DNA of 11,452 bases from CAKSKB01 sp034186235. GTDB lineage: Bacteria > Bacillota > Clostridia > HGM11514. A program made the translations under genes and the position numbers. Position 1 is the first letter of the stretch; each line of letters starts with the position of its first letter. Positions 1 through 6,602 of the stretch are shown one piece after another. A model generated the notes under the pieces. The model did not search any database and had not been told where the DNA came from. It saw nothing but the letters and a program-made list of their open reading frames with translations. Where the stretch lies: NCBI GenBank assembly GCA_034186235.1, contig JAXGBA010000113.1:1-11452 (forward strand), read 5' to 3'.

Positions 1-2
1 CA

Positions 3-122
3 ATCGTCCACCCGAAGGGACTTATCGGCGAGACGGCGGCAAAGGCGCTGCTCGGCGGCGTTAAGATAAACAAAAAATTCATTCCCGAGATTAAAGAAAG
101 GAAATCGGTTAAAAAGATTTAA
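3..122 (+). CDS. C-terminal end of an unidentified protein (partial)
   Basis: An open frame enters from the left edge and runs 39 codons to a TAA that shares its last base with the ATG of the next gene (TAATG). The tail is basic and lysine-rich, ending in KSVKKI. The tight overlap, codon use like the neighbours and the lack of a competing frame make it a real gene end in the same operon as the GIY-YIG gene. I do not recognise the family. In Bacillus the gene before the GIY-YIG homologue encodes a tRNA methyltransferase (YabB), but this tail does not let me claim that identity. Confidence 0.6.
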   Translation: MVHPKGLIGETAAKALLGGVKINKKFIPEIKERKSVKKI

Positions 123-379
123 TGTATTATGTGTATATATTACGCTGCGGCGACGGGTCGCTTTATACAGGCATTACCACGGATGTGAACCGGCGGCTCG
201 ATATGCACAGAGGGCTGGTTCCGGGCGGTGCGAAATACACCCGTGCAAAGGGGGTTGTGTCGGTTGAGGCGGTCTTTGAGGCGGAAAGCCGCTCCGACGC
301 ATCAAAGCTTGAGTACCGAATAAAGCATATGTCAAAGCAGCAAAAAGAACGCCTGATAAAGGGGAACAAAGATGACTAA
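122..379 (+). CDS. GIY-YIG domain protein, UPF0213/YazA-YhbQ type
   Basis: This 85-residue protein is almost entirely a single GIY-YIG nuclease domain. It begins with YYVYILRC and continues with LYTGIT, the two strands that carry the family signature. The conserved arginines (RR, residues 24-25), a histidine at 29 and AKYTR follow. Length and layout match the stand-alone YazA/YhbQ housekeeping family, whose cellular role is poorly defined, with DNA or RNA cleavage or binding suggested. It is not a homing endonuclease: there is no second DNA-binding domain and no intron. The ATG overlaps the previous stop by one base, and the gene's end overlaps ylmH by 8 bp, so the three genes are probably translationally coupled. 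Confidence 0.88.
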   Translation: MYYVYILRCGDGSLYTGITTDVNRRLDMHRGLVPGGAKYTRAKGVVSVEAVFEAESRSDASKLEYRIKHMSKQQKERLIKGNKDD

Positions 380-1112
380 CGAGGAAAAATACTTTATCTC
401 CCACACGCACGATAAATGCAGGGAGTGCATAAACAAAAATATGCTGACCGAAACGGGCTTTCTCGGGCTTTCGGAGCAGTCGCTGGTGCTTTCGGAGAGG
501 TATGACTGCGAGTATCGGCTTTTCGGCGGATTTGACGGTGCCGAGAGGAAAATGCTGTGCTTTCTGCCGGAATATCCTATTGCCGATGAGGATTACGGAA
601 TTGCGGTTCTCGATGTTAAAAGTTCGGCAAAGACGCCTCTTTCGCACAGAGATTACCTCGGAGCGCTCATGTCGCTCGGAATCAAAAGGGAAAGTATAGG
701 CGACATAATCGTGGCAGACGGCGGTGCACAGATTATTATAAAAGAAGAAATTGCAAACTTTCTGCTTTCAAATTTATCAAGAGCCGGGCATACATCTCTC
801 GAATGCGGAGTTTTGCCGCTTTCTGCGCTCAATGTCGGTGAAATTAAATTTAGAGAATTTTCAAAAACCGTTGCTTCGCTCAGGGTCGACTGCGTTGTTT
901 CGGCGGTTTTCAATATGTCCAGAACCAAAAGCTGCGAGGCGGTTTCATCGGGCCTTGTATTCGTGAACGGCCGGGAGGTCTTAAAACAGTCGCTAGAAAT
1001 AGAACCCGGCGATAAAATAACCGTAAGGCGCTGCGGAAAAGCTGTCGTTACCGATACCGGCAAAATTACCCGAAAGGGCAGAACGGTAATTTCAGGCAAA
1101 ATTTACATTTAA
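372..1112 (+). CDS. ylmH: S4-domain RNA-binding protein YlmH
   Basis: The 246-residue product matches YlmH in length and layout. An N-terminal half of mixed alpha/beta character is followed by a conserved central stretch (LSHRDYLGALMSLGIKRE, about residues 93-110; then GDIIVADGGA). A C-terminal S4 RNA-binding domain spans about residues 172-246, with SGLVFVNGREV and the PGDKITVR strand. In Bacillus subtilis YlmH binds the large ribosomal subunit and takes part in ribosome-associated quality control. There it sits in the ylm cluster near divIVA; here it is apart from cell-division genes and follows a GIY-YIG gene. The start ATG lies inside the previous gene, preceded by the GGGGAA at 361-366, which may serve as its ribosome binding site. 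Confidence 0.88.
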   Translation: MTNEEKYFISHTHDKCRECINKNMLTETGFLGLSEQSLVLSERYDCEYRLFGGFDGAERKMLCFLPEYPIADEDYGIAVLDVKSSAKTPLSHRDYLGALMSLGIKRESIGDIIVADGGAQIIIKEEIANFLLSNLSRAGHTSLECGVLPLSALNVGEIKFREFSKTVASLRVDCVVSAVFNMSRTKSCEAVSSGLVFVNGREVLKQSLEIEPGDKITVRRCGKAVVTDTGKITRKGRTVISGKIYI

Positions 1113-1169
1113 GTTACATAACTGCCGTTTATTTTTCAGAGTGTTTACATAATCATTACAAGTTTTGAG

Positions 1170-1241
1170 TTATCCACATTTTACGAGGTCAAAAAAGCCC
1201 CGAAACTCGGGTTATTCACAAAGTTATGCACTTTATCCACA
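1170..1241 (+). promoter_or_regulatory. DnaA-box cluster (three perfect boxes, one near match)
   Basis: TTATCCACA occurs at 1170-1178 and 1233-1241, TTATTCACA at 1212-1220, and TTATGCACT (last base off) at 1224-1232. All point the same way. The first and last perfect boxes belong to a 16-bp direct repeat that continues as TTTTACG. Perfect-box starts are 42 and 21 bp apart, close to four and two helical turns, so the boxes would lie on one face of the DNA. DnaA is known to bind TTATNCACA, and such clusters occur at oriC, at DnaA-titrating loci and in DnaA-regulated promoters. Here the cluster sits 73-144 bp upstream of the -35 of the MATE promoter. No dnaA or dnaN gene is in the window, so a replication origin is not shown. 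Confidence 0.7.
1191..1211 (-). terminator. Short hairpin with a U-run on the minus strand
   Basis: On the minus strand CCCGA-GTT-TCGGG forms a 5-bp GC-rich hairpin followed by GC and six T residues, the pattern of an intrinsic terminator. On the plus strand the hairpin is followed only by TTATTC, a poor U-tract. No minus-strand gene is seen to its right, so it may stop antisense transcription into ylmH, end a small minus-strand RNA, or act as a weak bidirectional terminator. The stem is short. Confidence 0.4.
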
Positions 1242-1313
1242 TTTTACGGAGCTTCAAAAAACGGCGGATTACGGTGAATTTAGGTTTACATAATATAATT
1301 ATCAACATTGTTC

Positions 1314-1342
1314 TTGACTTATATTTGCATTAATGATATAAT
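1314..1342 (+). promoter_or_regulatory. Sigma-A type promoter of the MATE operon
   Basis: TTGACT at 1314-1319 and a perfect TATAAT at 1337-1342 are separated by 17 bp. Transcription would start near 1349, giving a leader of about 25 nt with a GGAG ribosome binding site at 1362-1365. The surrounding DNA is strongly AT-rich. An 8-bp palindrome, TATCGATA, sits at the likely start point (1350-1357). Confidence 0.8.
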
Positions 1343-1373
1343 TTTTATATATCGATAAAACGGAGATGTTAAC

Positions 1374-2744
1374 ATGGGTGAGTCAAAAGGGTTTGATGTT
1401 ACAGAAGGCCCTTTATTGCTTAAAATATTCAAGTTTTCGCTTCCGCTTATGGCGGCCGGTATGCTTCAGCTGGGGTTCAACATGATGGACTCGGTCGTTG
1501 TCGGCCGATTTGACGGCAGCCGTGCTCTGGCAGGGGTGGGTTCGACAGCCACGATTATTAACCTTCTGGTTAACGGGCTTATCGGGCTTTCAATCGGCGC
1601 AACGGTTATGATTTCGCAGTCAATCGGTTCAAAGGAATTTGAAAAGGCCGGCAAATATGCCCATGCTTCGATTGCGATTTCGCTGCTGCTCGGCTTTATT
1701 GTCGGGGCTTTGGGATTTTTTGTTGCCGGTCCGGCGCTGAAGCTTATGAAGGTTCCAAAAGAGGTTTTGCCTCTGTCACGCCTTTATCTTAAAATCTATT
1801 TTGTCGGAACACCTGTCATGATGCTTTACAATTTCGGCAGCGCCGTAATGCGTACGATTGGCGACACAAAGCGCCCTATGCTTTACCTCGGCGCCGGCGG
1901 AATTATCAATATTCTGCTCAATCTTCTGCTGGTTATTGTTTTTAAGCTGTCGGTTGCAGGGGTTGCGATTGCAACGGTTATTTCAAACTTTGTTTCGGCG
2001 GCGCTTGTAATGCGCGATTTGCTCAAAACCGACACCTGCTGCAGAATTTACATAAAAAAGATTGGCTTTACAAGAACGGAACTCGGCAGGATCTGCGCAA
2101 TAGGTCTGCCGGCGTGTGTGCAGTCGGCGATGTTTTCGATTTCAAATATTATAATGCAGTCGTCAATTAACAGCTTCGGTGCGGCGGCAATCGCAGGCAA
2201 CACCGCTTCACAGAACATCGAGGGCATACAGATGGTCGCAATGGACGGTTTTATGCAAAGCTGCATAACCTTCGTGGGGCAGAACTACGGCGCAAGAAAG
2301 CCGCAGAGAATTTTGAAATCGTGGTTTCTCTGCCTTGCTTCCGCTTTCGCTCTTGAAATCGTGTTTGTTGCTGTAATGCTTCCGCTGAGGTTTATTGCTA
2401 TCGGATTTTTCATTCCGAATGACCCTGCGGCGGTGGATTTTGCGTCAAAGCGGTATATTATCATGTGCACGATGCACATCTTTGCGGCGGTTATGAACAT
2501 CACCGTAGGTGCGCTCCGCGGGATGGGCAAGTCGCTTCTTCCTATGCTTCAAAGCATTTTCGGTGTGTGCATTTTAAGACTTATATATGTTTTCGCATAT
2601 TTCAGATACCATAAAGATTACATGACGCTTATGGCAATTTACCCGGCAACTTGGTTTCTTACCGCATTTGTGCTGGTTATAATGATGATTGTATGTTACA
2701 AAAAATTCAAAAACAAAATTCAAATGAATGGAGATTTATCATGA
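1374..2744 (+). CDS. MATE family efflux transporter
   Basis: The 456-residue protein is an integral membrane exporter of the multidrug and toxic compound extrusion family, which uses Na+ or H+ gradients to expel cationic compounds; the substrate cannot be read from sequence. Typical features are the N-terminal EGPLLLKIFKFSLPLMAAGM, the first-bundle stretch DSVVVGRFDGSRALAGVG, and the second-bundle equivalent with GNTASQNIEGIQMVAMDGF and FVGQNYGA at about residues 274-307. About twelve hydrophobic segments form two six-helix halves, the usual size for the family. The start is set by GGAG 9 bp before the ATG and by the promoter just upstream. Its TGA overlaps the next ATG (ATGA at 2741-2744). 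Confidence 0.92.
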   Translation: MGESKGFDVTEGPLLLKIFKFSLPLMAAGMLQLGFNMMDSVVVGRFDGSRALAGVGSTATIINLLVNGLIGLSIGATVMISQSIGSKEFEKAGKYAHASIAISLLLGFIVGALGFFVAGPALKLMKVPKEVLPLSRLYLKIYFVGTPVMMLYNFGSAVMRTIGDTKRPMLYLGAGGIINILLNLLLVIVFKLSVAGVAIATVISNFVSAALVMRDLLKTDTCCRIYIKKIGFTRTELGRICAIGLPACVQSAMFSISNIIMQSSINSFGAAAIAGNTASQNIEGIQMVAMDGFMQSCITFVGQNYGARKPQRILKSWFLCLASAFALEIVFVAVMLPLRFIAIGFFIPNDPAAVDFASKRYIIMCTMHIFAAVMNITVGALRGMGKSLLPMLQSIFGVCILRLIYVFAYFRYHKDYMTLMAIYPATWFLTAFVLVIMMIVCYKKFKNKIQMNGDLS

Positions 2745-3940
2745 AAAAAATTCTTGCGGCGGTCATTGCCGTCACTGCGCTTACGCTTATAGGCTCGGCG
2801 GTTTATGCCGACAGATACAAAGGTTCCGAAAGCCGTATAGCCTCATCGGGTTCGGCGGTTCTTTTGAAAAAGGACGATGACTCGCTCTGGGGCTGGGGAT
2901 ATATAGGATATAAGGGCGAAAACGGAGATTTGCTTTCTCCCGAAAAGCTCTTTGACGATGTAAAAAGCTTTGATGTCTGCGATAAAAACAATTTTCGTGA
3001 CAGCGTTATGAACACCTTCGGCGTGCTTAAAAATGACGGTTCGCTTTATACCTGGGAGGGCGAGAATGCGCCGGTTAAGATTGCGGACGGCTGTATAAAT
3101 TTCAAAATGAGCGCCGATGGCTTTTTGTATCTTAAATCAAACGGCGACCTCTACGGTGTGGGCAATGCCTCGCTTTGGGGCATCGGCGGTGCGGTGTATT
3201 CTTCGCCGATGCTTGTTGCAAGCGGCGTTTCGGAGCATGATTCGGTTTGGTTTGCGGACGACTCGAAAGCGGCAGTCTACAACGAGGTATATACGGAAGG
3301 CGTTAAAACCCGTGCGCTCTTTGCCGGAATTACCCCCTCGGGCGATGTTTTTACGGAGTATGTTCCCGATTATTACTATACTCTCGATTTTAATAATCAC
3401 GGTCAGCTCGGCACGGGTGACGCTGTAGCCGTTTTCGGGGCAAATCATGTTGCATCAACCGCCGTTTCGGGAATTTCGGTCGGCGGTGCGGTTCTCGGCG
3501 AAACAACATATTCGGATATTGTTACCTATATAAATAACTTTGCGATTCCTTCGTTCAACTACAGGGGCTACACATTCATCTGCGCCGAGGACTTGCAGAA
3601 TTACGGCTTCGATGTTGAGTGCGACAGAGTGCGAAACACCGTTACGCTTAACCTTAATCATAACAAGATTATTCAGTATCCCGTGCCGGTTGTGCGGTGC
3701 GCACCGGGCGATATCGGCAAGCATTATTTCAATGTTACAACCACTCCGACAAAGGCTTACATAGGCAACTTCGGGTATCAGATCGAAGCGCTCGGCGGAA
3801 TTGAAGGCTATACGCTTATTAACATTCATAACCTTCTTGCCTGCGGTGCGGAAATCTCGTGGGACGCCGAAAACAGAGCGGTTCATATCGATCTTGCGCA
3901 GCTTAATTCTTCGGAAGTGCCGTGGGGGATTTTTCAATGA
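2741..3940 (+). CDS. Secreted RCC1-like protein with copper amine oxidase-type stalk domain
   Basis: The frame is open further upstream, but the ATG at 2741 is the likely start. It has a GGAG site at 2730-2733, overlaps the MATE stop as ATGA and begins a clear signal peptide: MKK, a hydrophobic core, then AVYA with cleavage expected after residue 23. The mature protein (399 residues with the signal) has degenerate RCC1-type blade motifs, such as SLWGWG (about 48-53), LKNDGSLYTW, LKSNGDLYGVGN and NHGQLGTGD. These are followed by two repeats like the copper amine oxidase N-terminal stalk domain, with NYRGYTFICAEDL (about 273-285) and IEGYTLINIHNLLACG (about 354-369). Such proteins are common on Clostridia surfaces and are thought to be structural or binding modules rather than enzymes. 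Its ligand is unknown. Confidence 0.75.
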   Translation: MKKILAAVIAVTALTLIGSAVYADRYKGSESRIASSGSAVLLKKDDDSLWGWGYIGYKGENGDLLSPEKLFDDVKSFDVCDKNNFRDSVMNTFGVLKNDGSLYTWEGENAPVKIADGCINFKMSADGFLYLKSNGDLYGVGNASLWGIGGAVYSSPMLVASGVSEHDSVWFADDSKAAVYNEVYTEGVKTRALFAGITPSGDVFTEYVPDYYYTLDFNNHGQLGTGDAVAVFGANHVASTAVSGISVGGAVLGETTYSDIVTYINNFAIPSFNYRGYTFICAEDLQNYGFDVECDRVRNTVTLNLNHNKIIQYPVPVVRCAPGDIGKHYFNVTTTPTKAYIGNFGYQIEALGGIEGYTLINIHNLLACGAEISWDAENRAVHIDLAQLNSSEVPWGIFQ

Positions 3941-4533
3941 AGGTGAATTATCAGCTTATGCTGGATAAACAGCTGGAAAATCTCGGCAGCAGAAAAAAGC
4001 TTCTGCTTCACTCGTGCTGTGCACCCTGCTCGACTTATGTTCTCGAATATCTAAGGGAGTATTTCGACATAACGGTTCTGTACTACAATCCCAACATCTA
4101 TCCTCCGGAGGAGTTTTACACGAGAGAGGCGGAACAAAAAAGGCTTTGTGAAAAGCTCGGAATTGCAGAGGTTTCGGTTGGGTATGACGAGGGAGAGTTT
4201 TACAAAGCCGCAAAGGGGCTTGAAGCGGAACCCGAGGGCGGAAAGAGATGCCTTGAATGCTTCAGGCTTCGTCTTTTCAAAGCGGCGGAATATGCCAAAG
4301 AGCACGGTTTCGACTTTTTCACAACCACGCTTTCGATAAGTCCGCACAAAAATGCGGAGGTTCTGAATGAGGTGTGCTGCGAAGCGTCGGAAAAATACGG
4401 AATTCCCAATCTCTGGGCGGATTTTAAAAAGCGGGGCGGCTACAAGCGTTCGTGCGAGCTGTCCGAAATCTACGGAATATACAGGCAAAATTACTGCGGA
4501 TGCAGATTTTCTTTAAGGAGTACGGAAAAATGA
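3937..4533 (+). CDS. queH: Epoxyqueuosine reductase QueH
   Basis: QueH (formerly DUF208) carries out the last step of queuosine synthesis, reducing epoxyqueuosine to queuosine in tRNA. It is an iron-sulfur enzyme unrelated to the cobalamin-dependent QueG. The 198-residue protein has the family cysteines: LLLHSCCAPC (C27, C28, C31), GKRCLECF (C105, C108) and a C-terminal YCGC (C187, C189). YYNPNIYPPEEF and TTLSISPHKN are also family blocks. The ATG at 3937 is preferred over an in-frame GTG at 3922. It follows a GGGGGA tract at a normal distance and overlaps the previous stop as ATGA. No other queuosine gene is nearby, so the operon context does not explain it. Confidence 0.92.
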   Translation: MKVNYQLMLDKQLENLGSRKKLLLHSCCAPCSTYVLEYLREYFDITVLYYNPNIYPPEEFYTREAEQKRLCEKLGIAEVSVGYDEGEFYKAAKGLEAEPEGGKRCLECFRLRLFKAAEYAKEHGFDFFTTTLSISPHKNAEVLNEVCCEASEKYGIPNLWADFKKRGGYKRSCELSEIYGIYRQNYCGCRFSLRSTEK

Positions 4534-5324
4534 TTACTTACGATATTTTTAAAAACGGCTGTAACAGTGTATTCACAATGAGCTATGACGACGGCAAAAT
4601 TGAGGACCGCCGCCTTGTGGCGCTTATGAACAGGTACGGAATAAAGGGCACATTCAACCTCAACAGCGGAAGGCTCGGAAAGGAGAATTTCGTCTGTGCC
4701 GATGAGGTAGGGGAGCTTTATAAGGGGCACGAGGTTGCGGTGCACACCGTGACGCACCCCTTCCCGAACCGCTGCACACCGGATACGATTTACAAGGAAA
4801 TCGCCGGCGACAGAGCAGCGCTTGAACGCCTTGTCGGCTATCCTGTACGGGGAATGGCTTATCCTTTCGGCGCATACAGCGACCAAGTGATTGAAATCGC
4901 AAAAAACTGTGGAATTGTTTATTCGAGAACAACCCAATACGGCGGATTTAATGTTCCGGATGATTTTATGCGCCTTAAATCGACCTGTCATCATAACCTG
5001 TTTGCGGAAAATATCAATGATTTTGAAAAACTTATTAAAAGTCCGTGGAGAAAGGGGCTGTGCTTTTATGTCTGGGGGCACAGTTATGAGTTGGACAGCG
5101 AAGAAAAATGGGCGGAGCTTGAAGAGTGCTTTAAAAGAATTACCGCTCTTGACTGTATATGGTATGCAACCAATATTGAGCTTTGCGACTATCTGACGGC
5201 ACAGAAAAACCTCAGAATGACATATGATGAGAATGTAATTGAAAACCCGTCAAATATCGATGTGTGGATAAGAAAAGACGGAAAACCCGTCAAAATCCCC
5301 AAATGTTCATCGGTAAACCTGTAA
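4530..5324 (+). CDS. Polysaccharide deacetylase-like (NodB/CE4) protein, cytoplasmic
   Basis: This 264-residue protein has the motifs of the NodB homology domain, which removes N- or O-acetyl groups from carbohydrates with a divalent metal. They are SYDDG (D20, D21), HTVTHP (H72, H76, the metal-binding pair) and RGMAYPFG (R107 with the Y-P-F-G loop). A WGHSYEL block lies near residue 195. There is no signal peptide, so it probably acts inside the cell or on a soluble small glycan rather than on the wall. An AAGGAG site at 4515-4520 and an ATGA overlap with the queH stop fix the start; in-frame codons upstream lie within queH. The true substrate is unknown, and some members of this branch may not be deacetylases. 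Confidence 0.8.
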   Translation: MITYDIFKNGCNSVFTMSYDDGKIEDRRLVALMNRYGIKGTFNLNSGRLGKENFVCADEVGELYKGHEVAVHTVTHPFPNRCTPDTIYKEIAGDRAALERLVGYPVRGMAYPFGAYSDQVIEIAKNCGIVYSRTTQYGGFNVPDDFMRLKSTCHHNLFAENINDFEKLIKSPWRKGLCFYVWGHSYELDSEEKWAELEECFKRITALDCIWYATNIELCDYLTAQKNLRMTYDENVIENPSNIDVWIRKDGKPVKIPKCSSVNL

Positions 5325-5343
5325 AGTTGATACATAAATGCTA

Positions 5344-5359
5344 TTGCATTTTTATGCAA
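5344..5359. promoter_or_regulatory. Perfect inverted repeat, candidate arginine repressor (ArgR/AhrC) operator
   Basis: TTGCAT-TTTT-ATGCAA is a perfect dyad with 6-bp arms and a 4-bp AT spacer. Its geometry equals the ARG box (TGAAT, four A/T, ATTCA), with one symmetrical base change (TGCAT/ATGCA). It covers the -35 hexamer of the arg promoter, so bound protein would block transcription. A looser copy begins at 5327 (TTGATA ... ATGCTA). The link to ArgR is inference from geometry and from the genes controlled. Confidence 0.5.
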
Positions 5360-5372
5360 AAAGTGCTAAAAT
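5344..5372 (+). promoter_or_regulatory. Promoter of the argD-argF operon
   Basis: TTGCAT at 5344-5349 and TAAAAT at 5367-5372 are 17 bp apart. A TG one base upstream of the -10 hexamer (5364-5365) makes it an extended -10 promoter. Transcription would start near 5379, leaving a short leader. A second -35-like TTGATA (5327-5332) directly after the previous stop codon lacks a good -10 at the right distance. Confidence 0.65.
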
Positions 5373-5402
5373 ATATACATATTTATAAATCGGGTGATTT
5401 GT

Positions 5403-6602
5403 GTGAATGTAGAAAAAATTAAAGAGCTTGATAAAAAATATTTTATGAATGTGTTTGGCGAGCGCACGAATGTGTGCTTTGAAAGCGGTGAGGGAGCGTA
5501 CCTTTACGACACTGAAGGAAAGCGGTATCTCGACCTTTTTGCGGGAATTGCCGTGAATGCGTTGGGGTACGGTGACAAAGAATTTACCGATACCATGTGC
5601 GAATTTATGAAAACGCATGTGCTTCACACCTCAAATCTTTACTATGTTGAGCCGCAGAGCCTTCTGGCTGAAAAAATATGCAAAAATTCGTGTGCGGACA
5701 AGGTTTACTTCGCAAACAGCGGAGCGGAAGCAAACGAGTGCGCAATAAAGCTTGCGAAAATATATCAGTACAAAAAGGGCAGCGGAAAGACTAAGATTAT
5801 TTCGCTTAATAATTCGTTTCACGGCAGAACTCTTGCGACCGTTGCCGCAACCGGGCAGGAAAAGTATCAAAAGCCTTACCGTCCTCTTGTCCCGGGGTTT
5901 GTGCATATAGACATTAACGACACCGAAGCGCTGCGCCGTGAATTTGCGGGCGGCGATGTTTGCGCCTGTATTGCAGAGCCGGTTCAGGGGGAAAGCGGTA
6001 TTCATCCGTTGACTCATGAGTTTGCGCTTGAGATGAGAAGGCTGTGTTCGGAAAATGACGCTTTGCTTATTTTCGATGAGGTTCAGACCGGCATGGGCAG
6101 AACGGGGAACCTTTTTGCTTATCAGACAATCGGTGTTGAGCCTGATGTATTCACACTGGCAAAGGCATTGGGCGGCGGTATTCCGATAAGCTGCTGCTGC
6201 GCAAAGGATTTTGCCGCAAAGGCTTTTGAGCCGGGCGACCACGGCGGAACCTTCGGCGGCAATGCGTTTGCGTGTAATGCCGGGCTGACGGTTTTTGACA
6301 TTATCGAAAAAAGAGGTCTTGTTGAAAATTCAAGGACTGTCGGCGATTATATCAAAAATGAGCTTATTAAACTGAAAGAAAAATACACGATAATTGCCGA
6401 TGTGCGCGGTTTCGGGCTTATGATAGGCATCGAAACGCCGAAATTCAAAGAGATTATAGCAAAGCTTCTTGAAAGAGGCGTGGTTGCGGGCTCTGCAGGC
6501 GGCTCGGTAATAAGGCTTGTGCCGCCGCTTATTATCACAAAGGAAGACGCAGATTTGTTCCTGCGTAAATTTACCGAAATACTGGAGGATGAAGATTTAT
6601 GA
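5403..6602 (+). CDS. argD: Acetylornithine aminotransferase
   Basis: ArgD transfers an amino group from glutamate to N-acetylglutamate semialdehyde in arginine synthesis, using pyridoxal phosphate. The 399-residue protein shows the class III aminotransferase series: LDLFAGIAVNALGYG, FANSGAEANE, FHGRTLATVAATG, IFDEVQTGMGRTG with D225, and FTLAKALGGG with the cofactor lysine K254. Close relatives such as ornithine or GABA aminotransferases share these motifs, but the argF neighbour decides the assignment. The GTG at 5403 is preferred because GGGTGA (5392-5397) lies just before it; an in-frame GTG at 5394 has no ribosome site. The stop overlaps the argF start as ATGA. Confidence 0.92.
   Translation: MNVEKIKELDKKYFMNVFGERTNVCFESGEGAYLYDTEGKRYLDLFAGIAVNALGYGDKEFTDTMCEFMKTHVLHTSNLYYVEPQSLLAEKICKNSCADKVYFANSGAEANECAIKLAKIYQYKKGSGKTKIISLNNSFHGRTLATVAATGQEKYQKPYRPLVPGFVHIDINDTEALRREFAGGDVCACIAEPVQGESGIHPLTHEFALEMRRLCSENDALLIFDEVQTGMGRTGNLFAYQTIGVEPDVFTLAKALGGGIPISCCCAKDFAAKAFEPGDHGGTFGGNAFACNAGLTVFDIIEKRGLVENSRTVGDYIKNELIKLKEKYTIIADVRGFGLMIGIETPKFKEIIAKLLERGVVAGSAGGSVIRLVPPLIITKEDADLFLRKFTEILEDEDL

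Larger units (their letters stand above)
1114..1293 (+). repeat. Three copies of TTACATAA in one intergenic region
   Basis: The octamer TTACATAA occurs at 1114-1121, 1145-1152 and 1286-1293. The last two share the longer GTTTACATAAT (1143-1153 and 1284-1294). The copies flank the DnaA-box group on both sides. The sequence is AT-rich, so chance recurrence is possible. It is not a recognised binding site to me. Confidence 0.4.

Noticed and set aside
122..379. Homing endonuclease or mobile element from the GIY-YIG domain
   Set aside because: The protein is only the 85-residue housekeeping type, with no intron, intein or repeats around it.
174..647. Minus-strand open frame (157 codons) across the GIY-YIG and ylmH genes
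   Set aside because: It spans two overlapping real genes and has low-complexity basic composition.
1113..1373. Calling this gap the chromosomal origin
   Set aside because: DnaA boxes and AT-rich DNA are present, but dnaA, dnaN and other origin-linked genes are absent from the window.
2651..2740. Extended N-terminus of the secreted protein overlapping the MATE gene
   Set aside because: It would bury the signal peptide; the ATG at 2741 has its own ribosome site.
3455..3937. Minus-strand open frame (160 codons) opposite the secreted protein gene
   Set aside because: The plus strand encodes recognisable stalk repeats; the minus frame lacks a promoter and any family motif.
4491..5081. Minus-strand open frame (196 codons) opposite the deacetylase gene
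   Set aside because: Shadow of a gene with intact NodB motifs.
5631..6242. Long minus-strand open frame (203 codons) opposite argD
   Set aside because: It lies wholly within a clear argD frame, has no ribosome site or family likeness, and is a codon-bias shadow.
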